In this document: one piece after another, positions 35,024 through 45,195 of the stretch
Layout of the letters: each line of letters opens with the position of its first letter
How positions within the stretch are numbered: position 1 is the first letter of the stretch
Origin: Marthasterias glacialis
Lineage: Eukaryota > Echinodermata > Asteroidea > Forcipulatida > Asteriidae
Length of the DNA: 64,000 nucleotides
Direction: 5' to 3'
NCBI GenBank assembly: GCA_911728455.2
Contig: OU452225.1
Coordinates: forward strand, 14,854,731 to 14,918,730
The notes under the pieces: generated by a model
Told to the model about the DNA's origin: nothing
The model's database searches: none
Seen by the model: only the letters and a program-made list of their open reading frames with translations
Program-made: the position numbers and the translations under genes

Positions 35024-35556
35024 TTCACATTTAGTGCTTAAAAGCAAGAGATGTCATCGGCTTTGGAATTCAACTCCAGGATCAATGTGAAAACTGTATT
35101 GTTATCAGTTAAACTATCTTTTATGGCCGGTGTATTCTTTATGCCAAAACAGGCAGTAGAAGTATGGAGAGATTAAAATACATTCAAAGATGACGGCTTT
35201 TCAGACGGAAACATTTCTCCGGGAAAATAAGTACCTGTTACAATTTCACACCAAGTATGCTTCACTAGATTAAAAATTGACAATTTCTTATCCTTATTTA
35301 TAACCACCAATACTGCACTATGTTTTGACTTGAACAACAGTGGCATTTATGATTTAGAAAATCCTGTCTGCTCGTACGTATGTATTTTGTTTGTCATCAC
35401 AACAAAAGCAAAAGCATTGCATGAAGTGGCCCTACATAACAAAGCAAGGTTTGTTATGTAGATATACGTCAACCAGCATTCAAATTAATACAAAAAAAAA
35501 CCATCCACCACAGGTTTGATAGTGATTTAAAAAAAAATAACACAGAGCTTGTTTGT

Positions 35557-38500
35557 TTAGCTTGTAGGTGGATTAGGACCTCCTTCTGACTGATTGTTAC
35601 TGTTGCCGTTTGGGGCAGTAGGGTTGGCGCCGTCAGGGCCACCTGGTGGTTGGTTTTGTCTGTTCCGCATGCCTTGTATCTGTTGCACAATGTCTGGATT
35701 CTGCTGCTGTATTTGGCTTGCCATCTGCTGCCCTCTGCAAAGAGAGTGAAAAGACAGTTACAGCATTAAATTCATCACTTGCAGTGTTGTATCTGTGCAT
35801 TTTTTAGACATCATCCCTGATCAATCTCCCCTGATCAATAAGTTATACCTGTTAATCAAGGGGCTGATTATAATGTTTCAATTCTAATTGCAGGGGTGTG
35901 AGTGGCCACAACCGAAAAAAAGCGGAAAACAGCTAGCAAAAAGCGGAAATTTAAAAAGTTCACATTGTTTTGTACAGAGCAGCTGTACAAAATAGCTGAA
36001 ATTCAGAGTAAAAATCTGAACAAAAAAAAATTGAATTCTCACACCCCTGTAATTGCTAAATTATCAATTACCAGGCCTCGAATTAACCTACGGCACCCAC
36101 AGCAATTGCTGTGGTGCCCTGTGCTTTTGCCGTGGTGCCCTTTGCAAAGTTCCAGTACAAGTTTACATTTTCCTCATACTTCATAGAAGTGCCCCTTACC
36201 AGAGGAAAATTGCCATGCCCTTCAAGAGCGAAGTTCAAGACCTGAATTACTTGAGATCAATAGCTGATTACTAACTTCTTATCAGAAGCCTTGTTTGTAC
36301 TTCGGCACAATAAGTGATCAATATCTTCTGATTGATAGAAGATTGATTATTTCTGATTGATTACTAGGTACCTATAGTGGATCAACTACTTCTGATTATT
36401 ACGGCACTAAAAGAGTGGTGACAAGTTCTAAAAGGTCGAAGACCCAGCCACTACTTTTTTATTCTTATTCAATGCCCTTTTCTTTTTTAAAGCGTAACAA
36501 TGTAGGAAAATCTGTAAAACTTTGTTCCCAAGTCTTATGTGAGTGTCAATTTTCAACTCCTGTATCGTCCTCAGTCTCCGTTTTGCAAGGAGTCAAATTG
36601 CATGCGACGCTCAACAGATAGACTTGCATTGAGTATCACTATGTATTGACTGTTATGTGTAAATTAGTGCCCGTGTAAGCTTGCGCGTCATCACGCACAT
36701 GGCTAGGAGCGCCGATCACATTTTAGCCGACTGGTCTTAAACAGCTCCAGCTGTGTCTTTATCAGCTGTTTAATACCAGGTCAACATGGTCACATGACAA
36801 GCTTTCAACCAATAGGACTGGCTGGGGTATTTATGAATGGCTAATCAATATCAATCAAAATACATGACACTACTCACACTTGTAGAAGATTAGCCATACT
36901 TGATGCTTGGTCTGGATTCTCACCTCCATTTCCCTGCATGGCTTGACCCATCATGGAACTCATCCTATGGACAGAACGGGTGAATGGGGGTGAATTCCAA
37001 CACATATCCTGGGCTTGAATTTTTGGGGGCGAAAATCCACAAGACCACAGGGCTTGTAGTTCAAAACTTTTACTGGACCAGAATTTTGTTTACAAGACCA
37101 GAATCAAAGTGAGCAAAAACCAAATTCAAAATCAGAACACAGTTTTATCATACACAGTGTTTTATTTGAACAAATGCTGAGAGAAGATTGCATCTCTTTT
37201 GTCTTGTGGGTAAGTAAACGCTGATACTCAGCAGAGTTGAAAGATATTCATCAGACTCAAACTCAACATTTGAACATAATTTTTTTTGTAAACCAAAGAT
37301 ATTGAATTGAAAAACACAAGACTGCTGGACTTGTCCTCTCTTGAGTTTACTGGCCTGATGCTAACATCACTGGCCACAGGCCTGTGGTCCAGCGTGAATT
37401 TTGAGGCCTGATATCAAGATGAGATTAAGCACCCCAAACCTCCACAAACGCTTAACACCGAAGAATCACAAAATCACAATAGCTGATAGAGATTGTGTGT
37501 TTCACAAACTGAACTGTTGCTGGATGAATAACACCATGCATGAATAATGCAGGCTGTTTCAAGTATTGTTGTCATGTTTGAAAGACTAAACGAGATAACT
37601 TCTGCTGTGTACTTACATATTCTGCATTTGTGGATTTTGTAGAATCGCAGAAGCCTAGAAAAAGTTGAAGAACAGAGACAGAAAGTCAGAAGAGGAGACA
37701 CAATACTTGACAAATTGAATTGAAGATCTAAAACACACCAGTAGCAACAATAGACAACCAAAGGTGTGTACAAACATATGGGTAAATATTATATCTTCAA
37801 AAAAAAACCAATAATAATTCATTCCTCGGATGGTAAGATCTCAAACTTCGTGAGCAGTCTCTATAAGGGCAGGGCTACAACATTATGTAAGTCTTATTCC
37901 TGAACTCTCTTCCTAACTGGAGTTATGTCCTGCCCCCCTCCCATGTGTACAAAACAAAGGGGGAAAATGTTTAAATTTGGAAACACGGATGGTTCCTATC
38001 CTAACATTACTTAGTACGCCTTAAGGAAGCTTTGTCCGCAGTGTCCAGGTAATCTTGAAATTTAACACTAAGCCGCCTGACTATTATACAGAAATATCAC
38101 AAATCAACAACATTTTTAGAGTCAGTACCTTGATGATCATCTCAGCATTAATCAGGATGTTTAGTTTCCCTGTAGTTACACCGTACTGTAAATTCTAAGC
38201 AGAGTGCCACTGAAATGCTTTATGAAGGGGTGAGGTAATGTTGAACTTACCGCATTCATCAGAGCTGGGTTGTTCAGGAGGGAGCCTATGTCCATCCCAC
38301 CAAGGGCTGGGCCAAAGTTGGGTACGGCTCCGCTGCCGCCACCGCCACCACCACCACCCTGAGTATATGGGGATAAAGAAGAGTCAATGATTCGACCAAA
38401 TGATACATTCAAAATTGCAATCGTTATTCTAACTTAGATGTAGACTGGTTCCCGGTCCCTACATCGTTCTCTTTTGACTGTATATAGGGACCGTTAGTTA

Positions 38501-41500
38501 CTACCAATATGGCACTTTTGATTTGCCCTCGATTGTGCGGGCGCAGTACAAATTTTCTAGTTTTAGAGATGACGTTGGCTATGCTCGTGACGTGTGCATG
38601 TTGTTGTTTGACACTAGCACACGTGTGTATCATAACCCTTCACACGGACATAGTGAACCAACCTTCCAACATCAAAATCCAAGCTAACTTTAGAAGAACA
38701 TCATCTCCACGATCATCAGGGAGATTCTGAGATTCTGTGTCCGTCATGTTTTGTGTAAAAGCTGCATTGCATTACGGCATTACGTAGACCTTACACCTAT
38801 ATGCTAATTTTAACTAGCATATACCTGGCAGTAACTTACCTGGCAGAAATCTGCCAGGTATATGCTAATTTTCATTACTCGCTACCGGTCCCTATATACA
38901 GTCAGAACAAAAAAAACGATGTAGGGACCGGGAACCAGTCTAACTTAAATGAAATCATAGTTCACCCATTGCATATTGGAGTTCAGTAAGAACAAGCCTT
39001 ACTGAGGGACTAAGATTGACTTCACCGAGTTTCTCATAACGCTTAATATTAAAGGTGTGAAATCCCCCCCCCCCCTCCCCCCCACTCACCCCTATGTTTG
39101 CATCTTTCAGCTTCTTCTCTGCAATACGAAGGTTCGCCTGGTAGCTATCGTTACTTGGTTCAAGCTCCACAGCTTTAGCATAGGCATCCTTTGCCCTCCT
39201 GAGGTCATTCAAATGTGTGTATGCAAGCCTAAAAAGGGGGTTGCAAAAAAAAGACAAATACAAGAAGTATCAGAGTGGGAGTCCAACATTCTCTTGCCGG
39301 TCTGGAGTGTCGTGGCCAAGCGATCTAGATCACCGGACTCAAGTTCTGGTGTTGTCGGCAGCAGAGTGTGGGTTCGAATCGCGATTGCGGCACTTGTGTC
39401 CTTGAGCAAGACACTTTACCATAATTGCTTTGTCTTTCGGATGGGACATTAATCCATAGGTCCTGTGTACATACATTGGCAGCGCACGTAAAAGAACCCA
39501 GAACACTTATCGTGAAAGAGTAGGGATTTACCCCGGTGTTTCTGGTTTACACAACAAGCACCCTTGTTTACAGGTTTCCTCAGGCTTGAGAGCTACAGTG
39601 ATTAAGTTCACTTATGAGGTATCCTTTGTTACATTACCAGAAATATATATTTATAAAGCACTCTTAACGTCCGTAGGGACAAGAGACCATAAATCCAAAC
39701 CACATTCACCAAGAAAAGATGGAAGTCTTTCCCTCTACAACTTACTTTTAATGAACCAAGTTACCCCAACTGTAAATGCAATAAGTGTTTTCCTTGTGAA
39801 TGAACCTGAAGCAGCAAATGAAAGATAGTTGTACTCACCCCATCCGACCATACGCTTTACTATACTGGGGGTCAATGTTGATGGCCCTATTGCAGTCCTC
39901 TAGCGCCCTCTTGTGGTTATCTAGCTTGCTGAAAGCTGCAGCTCTATTACTGTAGTACACAGCGTTAGTAGAATCGATACTAATAGCATTTGTATAACAC
40001 TCAGCTGCTTCATTGTATCTCTCCTGTTTCATTAACTCATTGCCTGAAAGGAGATTCAGAATATTGGAAGTCTTATGTTCCGTTTTTCATTAAATAAGGG
40101 TCTGCCATTAACTTATCACTGGCTAGCTGGAACTCCATGTGAAAGGAGATTCAGAATATTGGAAGTCTTATGTTCAGTTATTCATTAAGTAAGGGTCTGC
40201 CATTAACTATCACTGGCTAGCTGGAACTCCATGTGAAAGGACAATCAGAATATTGGAAGTTTTATGTTCAGTTATTCAATAAGTCTGGTCGATAACTATT
40301 TAAAGCATTGTTGTCCAATGAAGGCTTCTTCAATATCAGTGAAATTATGGCTTGACAGAGTCTATTAGGAAAACAGCCAGATAAAATTGAAACATTAACG
40401 AGAGTGGGTAACAATGTTTAAATGTTCTTTCACGAGCCGAGTAGGAATAGTGCATGATGTTGTACCTTGGTTCTTGGACTCCTCAGCCTTCTTCTTCTCT
40501 TCTTCAGATGGTTGACATTCATTAGCTGTTGCTGATGAACACACATCTGGTGCTGAAGGACTTCTTATATCTGGTTCCATGTACACTTCATTACTTGTAC
40601 CTAATGATGCATCCTAAAATGTACATTAGTTGCGATTTGAGTTATAACTTTACAAAAGAGTTATATCATGAGAAATTTCACACAAGTGTGTAATACATTT
40701 AGTTAAAAAGTAGCAATCCTCAATAGATCGATTCATTAGCCCCGTCCACATGTTTGTCGGACTATGGTTGTGCAATCACATTTGTGATTGGTCAATACAG
40801 CAAGGGCGGGGCTTAATGGATTGGTCTATTATAGTAAAACATGCATTGAAAAAACGTATTTTTAACATACATCTTTATTTAAATAAACAACGCGTACATG
40901 TAGTTTTTTACTGTGTCAAGAATGACAAGTTTACAAAAAGCTGGCTTGTACTAAAGACCGATCCATTAAGCCCCGCCTCTTTACGTGTTGACCAATCACA
41001 GCCTTGGCTACGCCGCTGAAAGTCCAACATAATCAAATCCTATTGGAAAATGTAAACGTGCGTGCGCATACTTACAGTGCGCGCAGTCATGGCGTGCAGT
41101 GTGGCATTGAAGAGACGCACAGTGTGCTGCCCACGTGTACAGTGGTGATGTAGCCAATGCTGTGATTGGTCAATATGTTTAAGGGGCGTGGCTTATTGAA
41201 TCGATCTATTGTCTAAAAGCTTGTGAAAGCTTTTGTAGACCGTGTCTTTCGCTTCATTCGAATAAATGTACCTGCATTCCATAGACAGTTTTGAACATTT
41301 CAAGCAGGGAGCGATCTGGTCTCAGCACACCATGATCTCTTGTGTTGATTCCATACGCTGTCTCTAAACACTGTGTTGAAACTTAAATGTAAGAAGGAAA
41401 ACAAAAAACGCCACAGTTCTATTTCAATTTATTCACAGCCTGACAAGTGATTTATGCACAGAGCATTTAAACACGTCAATTGTTTTCAAACACAATTTGT

Positions 41501-42622
41501 AAAAATAACTACTTTGCTTTCAATATTCTTCATGTTTCAAGTTTCCTACAAACCGACAAATTCAGGCAAAGCCAGAAGAAGGAATTTAATGACTTAGAAG
41601 AAAAAGGGGCCATACAGCAATAAACCATTAAATACTCGTTGATCTTGTAACACTTTCCATCATTGGGACCCGAGTTGTTAATACTTAAAGTGTGCAATTC
41701 TTTTCTGTCACACATTTAAAGCCCCAGCTCAACAGTGGTAAACTGACTGTCAATGCTTCCAGTCTTTGTACAAATCAAGATATTTGGAATAAAACCAACC
41801 TGTGAAAATGCCAGCTCATTGCGTTGTCTCATTTGCGAGAAAAAGGTAAAAATGCATCCAGCATTTTTTGTACGCTTTCCTATGAGGCAGAGTTTTCATC
41901 TCACCGAGACGAAAACTAATTTTGGATCTAATTTCATTTACTATTTAAAAACGATAACACTTCAGGCAGAAATATTTCAAGGAAAGTTTTCTCTCATCAT
42001 AATCTTTATACCATGTAAGGTCTATGTAAATCTGTGAACATTTGCTTTTCTTCTTACCAATGTTGAGCTGGGGCTTTAAGCAATGTATATTGGGAACCCA
42101 AGAATTCCACCAGTGGTTGATTACGTGCAGCATTTTATTATTTTTGACCTGAATTATAAACTCTTACTCCCTCGGCCCACTTGCCTCCAGTTGACCTCAA
42201 TTTTCAAATATCCCCCTCTCCAACATGTATGTCATTTCACATCGCATTTGGACTTGGATAAGATGGGAATGCCTGACCCAATGATAAGCCATTGCCAACT
42301 GGGCCTACAGCCCTCAGGCCCTCAGTCCCGAATCCTTCATTTCAGCACAGAGAGTAATATTGATGGATTTGGGAGGGTAAGCATGAACTACATGTACATA
42401 AATAATAAGACGCATTGGCACAATCACGCTTTGTTGATAGTAATGTTACGAGCCATAAGAATTGCCCCAAGAACCGAACGGTAAAATAGCATCCTGAAGC
42501 AGTTCAAGGTCGTCTTTGTTACCTTCGATACTTTCTACAGCCTCTTCCTCCAGGGTTCCACTTTTGATCTCGTCCTCCAGAAACTCTAAGATGGAGAAGA
42601 TTAGCTGCCTTTTATCAGCCAT
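35557..42622 (-). CDS. SGTA: Small glutamine-rich TPR co-chaperone (SGTA/SGTB co-orthologue), nine coding exons
   Basis: Cytosolic co-chaperone binding Hsp70/Hsp90 and the BAG6-UBL4A-GET4 system for tail-anchored and mislocalised proteins (family knowledge). Exons, minus strand: 42523-42622, 41272-41381, 40466-40613, 39839-40043, 39090-39228, 38251-38358, 37617-37654, 36878-36964, 35557-35734 (1113 nt, 370 aa; human SGTA is 313). Residues 1-70 form the dimerisation region (LEFLEDEIKSG, TQCLETAYGI). A Ser/Pro/Glu-rich linker (about 71-110) is longer than usual. Three TPRs span about 108-230: GNELMKQERYNEAAECY, NRAAAFSKLDNHKRALEDC, SKAYGRMGLAYTHLND. Then a run of eight Gly, a Met/Asn/Gln-rich region (SLLNNPALMNA, NPQMQN, SSMMGQAMQ), a QQMASQIQQQNP motif and a Pro/Gly/Asn-rich tail. 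A splice acceptor 54 bases upstream of the ATG (42677) shows an unseen 5' UTR exon. Duplicated in vertebrates, so the symbol covers both SGTA and SGTB. Confidence 0.93.
36065..36245 (+). repeat. Dispersed 'GGAGGCAATTGCC'-family repeat copy
   Basis: A diverged member: GCAATTGCTGTGGTGCCCTG, GCCGTGGTGCCCTTTG, ACATTTTCCTCATACTTCAT, then AGAGCGAAGTTCAAGACCTG. In SGT intron 8. Confidence 0.5.
37013..37412 (+). mobile_element. MITE-like repeat with GGGCTTGAATTTT ends, copy 2
   Basis: Starts GGGCTTGAATTTTTGGGG, includes AGACCACAGGGCTTGTAG and GGACTTGTCCTCTCTTGAGT, and ends GAATTTTGAGGCCTG. Same family and orientation as 33160-33606. SGT intron 7. Confidence 0.65.
38441..38942. mobile_element. ~500-bp element with GACTGGTTCCCGGTCCC ends and TA flanks
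   Basis: Left TAGACTGGTTCCCGGTCCCT, right AGGGACCGGGAACCAGTCTA. Pairing continues about 55 bp inward (TGACTGTATATAGGGACCG). TA at both borders suggests Tc1/mariner-type insertion, by analogy only. A second hairpin near the right end pairs ATATACCTGGCAG with CTGCCAGGTATAT. No transposase frame. SGT intron 5. Confidence 0.75.
39296..39605 (+). repeat. tRNA-derived SINE, full plus-strand copy
   Basis: The head GTGTCGTGGCCAAGCGATCT and a GTGGGTTCGAATCGCG B-box are followed by GTGTCCTTGAGCAAGACACT and TTACCATAATTGC. The tail has AAAGAACCCAGAACACTTAT and CTCAGGCTTGAGAGCTACAG, matching the minus-strand copy at 19730-20035. SGT intron 4. Confidence 0.75.
40046..40262. repeat. ~93-bp tandem duplication abutting SGT exon 4 acceptor
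   Basis: GAAAGGAGATTCAGAATATT recurs at about 40046, 40141 and (as GAAAGGACAATCAGAATATT) 40235, each followed by TTGGAAGTCTTATGTTC and later ACTGGCTAGCTGGAACTCCA. The first unit includes the polypyrimidine tract of the exon 4 acceptor on the minus strand, so the acceptor's upstream tract is repeated inside SGT intron 3 without the AG-G junction. Confidence 0.7.
40722..40830. mobile_element. Short ATCCATTAAGCCCCGCC-type MITE
   Basis: Left AATAGATCGATTCATTAGCC, right GGGGCTTAATGGATTGGTCT, about 109 bp. A deletion derivative of the family at 34597-35023. SGT intron 2. Confidence 0.6.
40955..41213. mobile_element. Medium ATCCATTAAGCCCCGCC-type MITE
   Basis: Left AAGACCGATCCATTAAGCCC, right GGGGCGTGGCTTATTGAATC. 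Internal TGACCAATCACAGCCTTGGC pairs with GCCAATGCTGTGATTGGTCA. It ends about 60 bp short of SGT exon 2 (intron 2). Confidence 0.65.
41714..42080. mobile_element. MITE with TTTAAAGCCCCAGCTCAACA ends, copy 2
   Basis: Left TTTAAAGCCCCAGCTCAACA and right TGTTGAGCTGGGGCTTTAA are near-perfect inverted ends. The interior is shared with 32518-32890. The flanks allow a TA or TTAA target duplication. SGT intron 1. Confidence 0.75.
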
Positions 42623-43431
42623 CTTGTTTCTTGACTCAGATTCTGGTTTCTCTCAGTGCTTGGATTGCTGTGCCTGTCAATAAATTAATAAATGTAGACT
42701 GTGTTAGTGATACAGACGGCCAATATTTAACTCACAGTATTAAAAAATAAAATGAAGAGGAAATATGAGTGAAAGTTGCCAAATCTGACGCCACTTTTCC
42801 AATGCACTAGTTATAGTATCAAACACATAAATAATATCTGGGTAAGTATTCTGGTCATAATAAGTGAAGTGGAAGTTGGATTTGCCCTCTTTTCAAAGAT
42901 GAGATCAAGCTCGTTCATATTCATCATCGCACAATTGGCGTTAGTCGTTTACTGATACAGTACACTAAAACTGGTGTTACTAACTTGGACTCGTTCTACT
43001 TCTAGTGTAGCTAAAATTGTAAACCTCACTCCTCAGTTGTGATTTTAAGACCATACTAGCCCTCGATCCTCCTGACCGTTCGTGGGTTACGATTATTGCA
43101 AGACTTTGTTGCTGAACTATTTACTTTAAAATTAATTTAGTTGTTGTTGTACAACTTAGTAACTTATTTTAACTTATAACTATTTTTTGTACTAAAGTAA
43201 AACAAAGGTAGGTTTATACATTTACAAAGAACACATGGACTCTGAGAACCCATTTTAATTTTAGCGCGGTCTGGTTTCATAAAAAGAACTAGGACGGGTG
43301 GAAAAAATAATGTGATGGGCAAAAAGTTTCGAGTGGATTTACTAACAATAACATTGAGACAGATTGGGTATGTGAAACAACCTCCTTCATAAATCTTTGT
43401 TCTTTTCATATCATAGGATTATAATACATGT

Positions 43432-44456
43432 TAGACCCAGTAACTGGGGCGCTGTACTCCTTTTTTAAAAATTTTGACATTATCTGTCGTACTAGCGCCC
43501 CAGTCCGTGGTATATATGGAAAGTGCTCCGATTCGGAGTCCGAAGCGGTTTTTTTCTGAATCAGTTACAAAATTGTCAAAATTGCAACAAGGACTCGACA
43601 GAATTGCTTGAAAATCGCCTACTGGCTTCTCCAAGTATCTACGGTGAAATAAAATGCAGTTAATTGTACTCACGATCATTTTTGGTCCTCCAAATCGATG
43701 ATTTTTAGCCCACTATCACGCATATATCAAATTTGCCGTTAGAATCGCCATTTTGAATGTGATACTCAACGACCGTTTCCTTATGTCTAAAACGCTGCGA
43801 GGATTGCGTGTTCGCTGAGGCCCTGACTTTCATATTGTTTTCCGCGCAGTCAACGCAGGATACCAGGCTGTGTGTAGCGCCAATGTTCACTGATGCCCTG
43901 ACATTCATGTTGATTTGCGCAGTCAATGCAGGATACCAGCTGTGTAGCCTGGTATCCTGCGTTGACTGCGCAAATCAATATGCATGTCAGGGCATCAGCG
44001 AACATTGGCGCTACACACAGCCTGGTATTCTGCGTTGACTGCGCGGAAAACAATATGAAAGTCAGGGCCTCAGCGAACACGCAATCCTCGCAGCATTTTA
44101 GACATAAGGAAACGGTCGTTGAGTATCACATTCAAAATGGCGATTCTAACGGCAAATTTGATATATGCGTGATAGTGGGCTAAAAATCATCGATTTGGAG
44201 GACCAAAAATGATCGTGAGTACAATTAACTGCATTTTATTTCACCGTAGATACTTGGAGAAGCCAGTAGGCGATTTTCAAGCAATTCTGTCGAGTCCTTG
44301 TTGCAATTTTGACAATTTTGTAACTGATTCAGAAAAAACCCGCTTCGGACTCCGAATCGGAGCACTTTCCATATATACCACGGACTGGGGCGCTAGTACG
44401 ACAGATAATGTCAAAATTTTTAAAAAAGGAGTACAGCGCCCCAGTTACTGGGTCTA
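43432..44456. mobile_element. ~1.02-kb near-perfect palindromic foldback element
   Basis: Two arms of about 510 bp are reverse complements over nearly their whole length, meeting near 43945 at GGATACCAGCTGTGTAGCCT. Outer ends are GACCCAGTAACTGGGGCGCT and its complement, flanked by TA. A second, inner copy of the GCGCCCCAGT block follows the outer arm on each side (near 43495 and 44390). The centre holds repeated CTGATGCCCTGACATTCATG / GCGCAGTCAACGCAGGATAC modules, also seen at 5495-5700 and 45755-45965. Mirror-image short open frames on both strands are by-products of the palindrome. Confidence 0.85.
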
Positions 44457-44480
44457 AATACATGTAATATATCTTCTTAT

Positions 44481-44605
44481 TAGACCCAGTAACTGGGGCG
44501 CTGAACTGAACTCCTTTTATGAAATTTTGACATATCGGTCGTACTACGACCGATAATGTCAAAATCTCAAAAAAGGAGCTCAGCGCCCCAGTTATACAGG
44601 GTCTA
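44481..44605. mobile_element. Minimal foldback element, 125 bp
   Basis: TA-GACCCAGTAACTGGGGCGCT at the left, AGCGCCCCAGTTATACAGGGTC-TA at the right, arms meeting at GGTCGTACTACGACC. Only the terminal arms are present, with no inner module. It lies 24 bp from the large palindrome at 43432-44456. Confidence 0.8.
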
Positions 44606-45195
44606 CTTCTTAATGATGATCGATGACCGATGACTGTACATCATCAATGATCATTCATGGTCACCACTGCTGCCATAACTTTTGTTTACGTCTGCTGAAA
44701 AAGTACTTACTGATAACAATTTAATTTATATACAGGCTCCTGGCTGGTAAAATATCAACACTGCAACTCGTCTTTAAGGTCGCCAAATTCAACAAGCCTT
44801 GAAAGTTGTTCAAAAATTGTATAGAATTTTTTGTTCTGCATGAAAACTGACGAACATCGACCTAGGCCGATTCTGGTCTGTGTGTGTGTAGGAGGAGGAT
44901 CGGATCCGATCAGGAAAAAACAGAATTAGAAAGACACGTCTGGTATGAAGCACCCCCTCTGTTGTTTGGCAAGTGGCGAATAGAAGGGGCGCCCCCAAGA
45001 GTTGAATTAACTAAATGTTTGCGTAAGCTGAGGTCTCCGTAAACTAGCACACACTAGCAGCAGTTAACACACACAGTAGTGGCACCAGTCAGCACAGCTG
45101 AAGAACTCTCTAGGTCTCATCATAAGTCTTCGTCTTGACAACAGTTTCACATCTTCTCATTTGTAATCATTCTATATAAAGCACACGGAAACAAT

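Larger units (their letters stand above)
31211..35556. other. Convergent intergenic region between TRAPPC13 and SGT
   Basis: Both flanking genes point into this region. It holds a repeat copy at 32120-32450, MITE-like elements at 32518-32890, 33160-33606 and 34597-35023, and AT-rich DNA. A TTTATT at 34930-34935 would read AATAAA on the minus strand and could end the SGT transcript, though it lies within the 34.6 kb element. No further gene is recognised. Confidence 0.55.
42680..45195. other. Divergent SGT/CLPP intergenic region
   Basis: SGT leaves to the left, CLPP to the right; the unseen SGT 5' UTR exon must lie here or nearby. It contains the large palindrome at 43432-44456 and the mini-foldback at 44481-44605. 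About 590 bp of non-palindromic DNA (44606-45195) precedes the CLPP ATG and is the likely CLPP promoter and 5' UTR. No other gene is seen. Confidence 0.55.

Noticed and set aside
42484-42522. In-frame read-through of SGT exon 1 past 42523
   Set aside because: It reaches a stop after 23 codons and lacks the conserved QCLETA motif, which is supplied in phase by the exon at 41272-41381.
43705-44183. Mirror-image open frames on both strands (73-85 codons)
   Set aside because: They are the same sequence read on each arm of the palindrome; no codon bias or known family.
45173-45180. TATATAAA as a CLPP TATA box
   Set aside because: It is only 16 bases before the ATG, so a start 30 bases downstream would remove the start codon.
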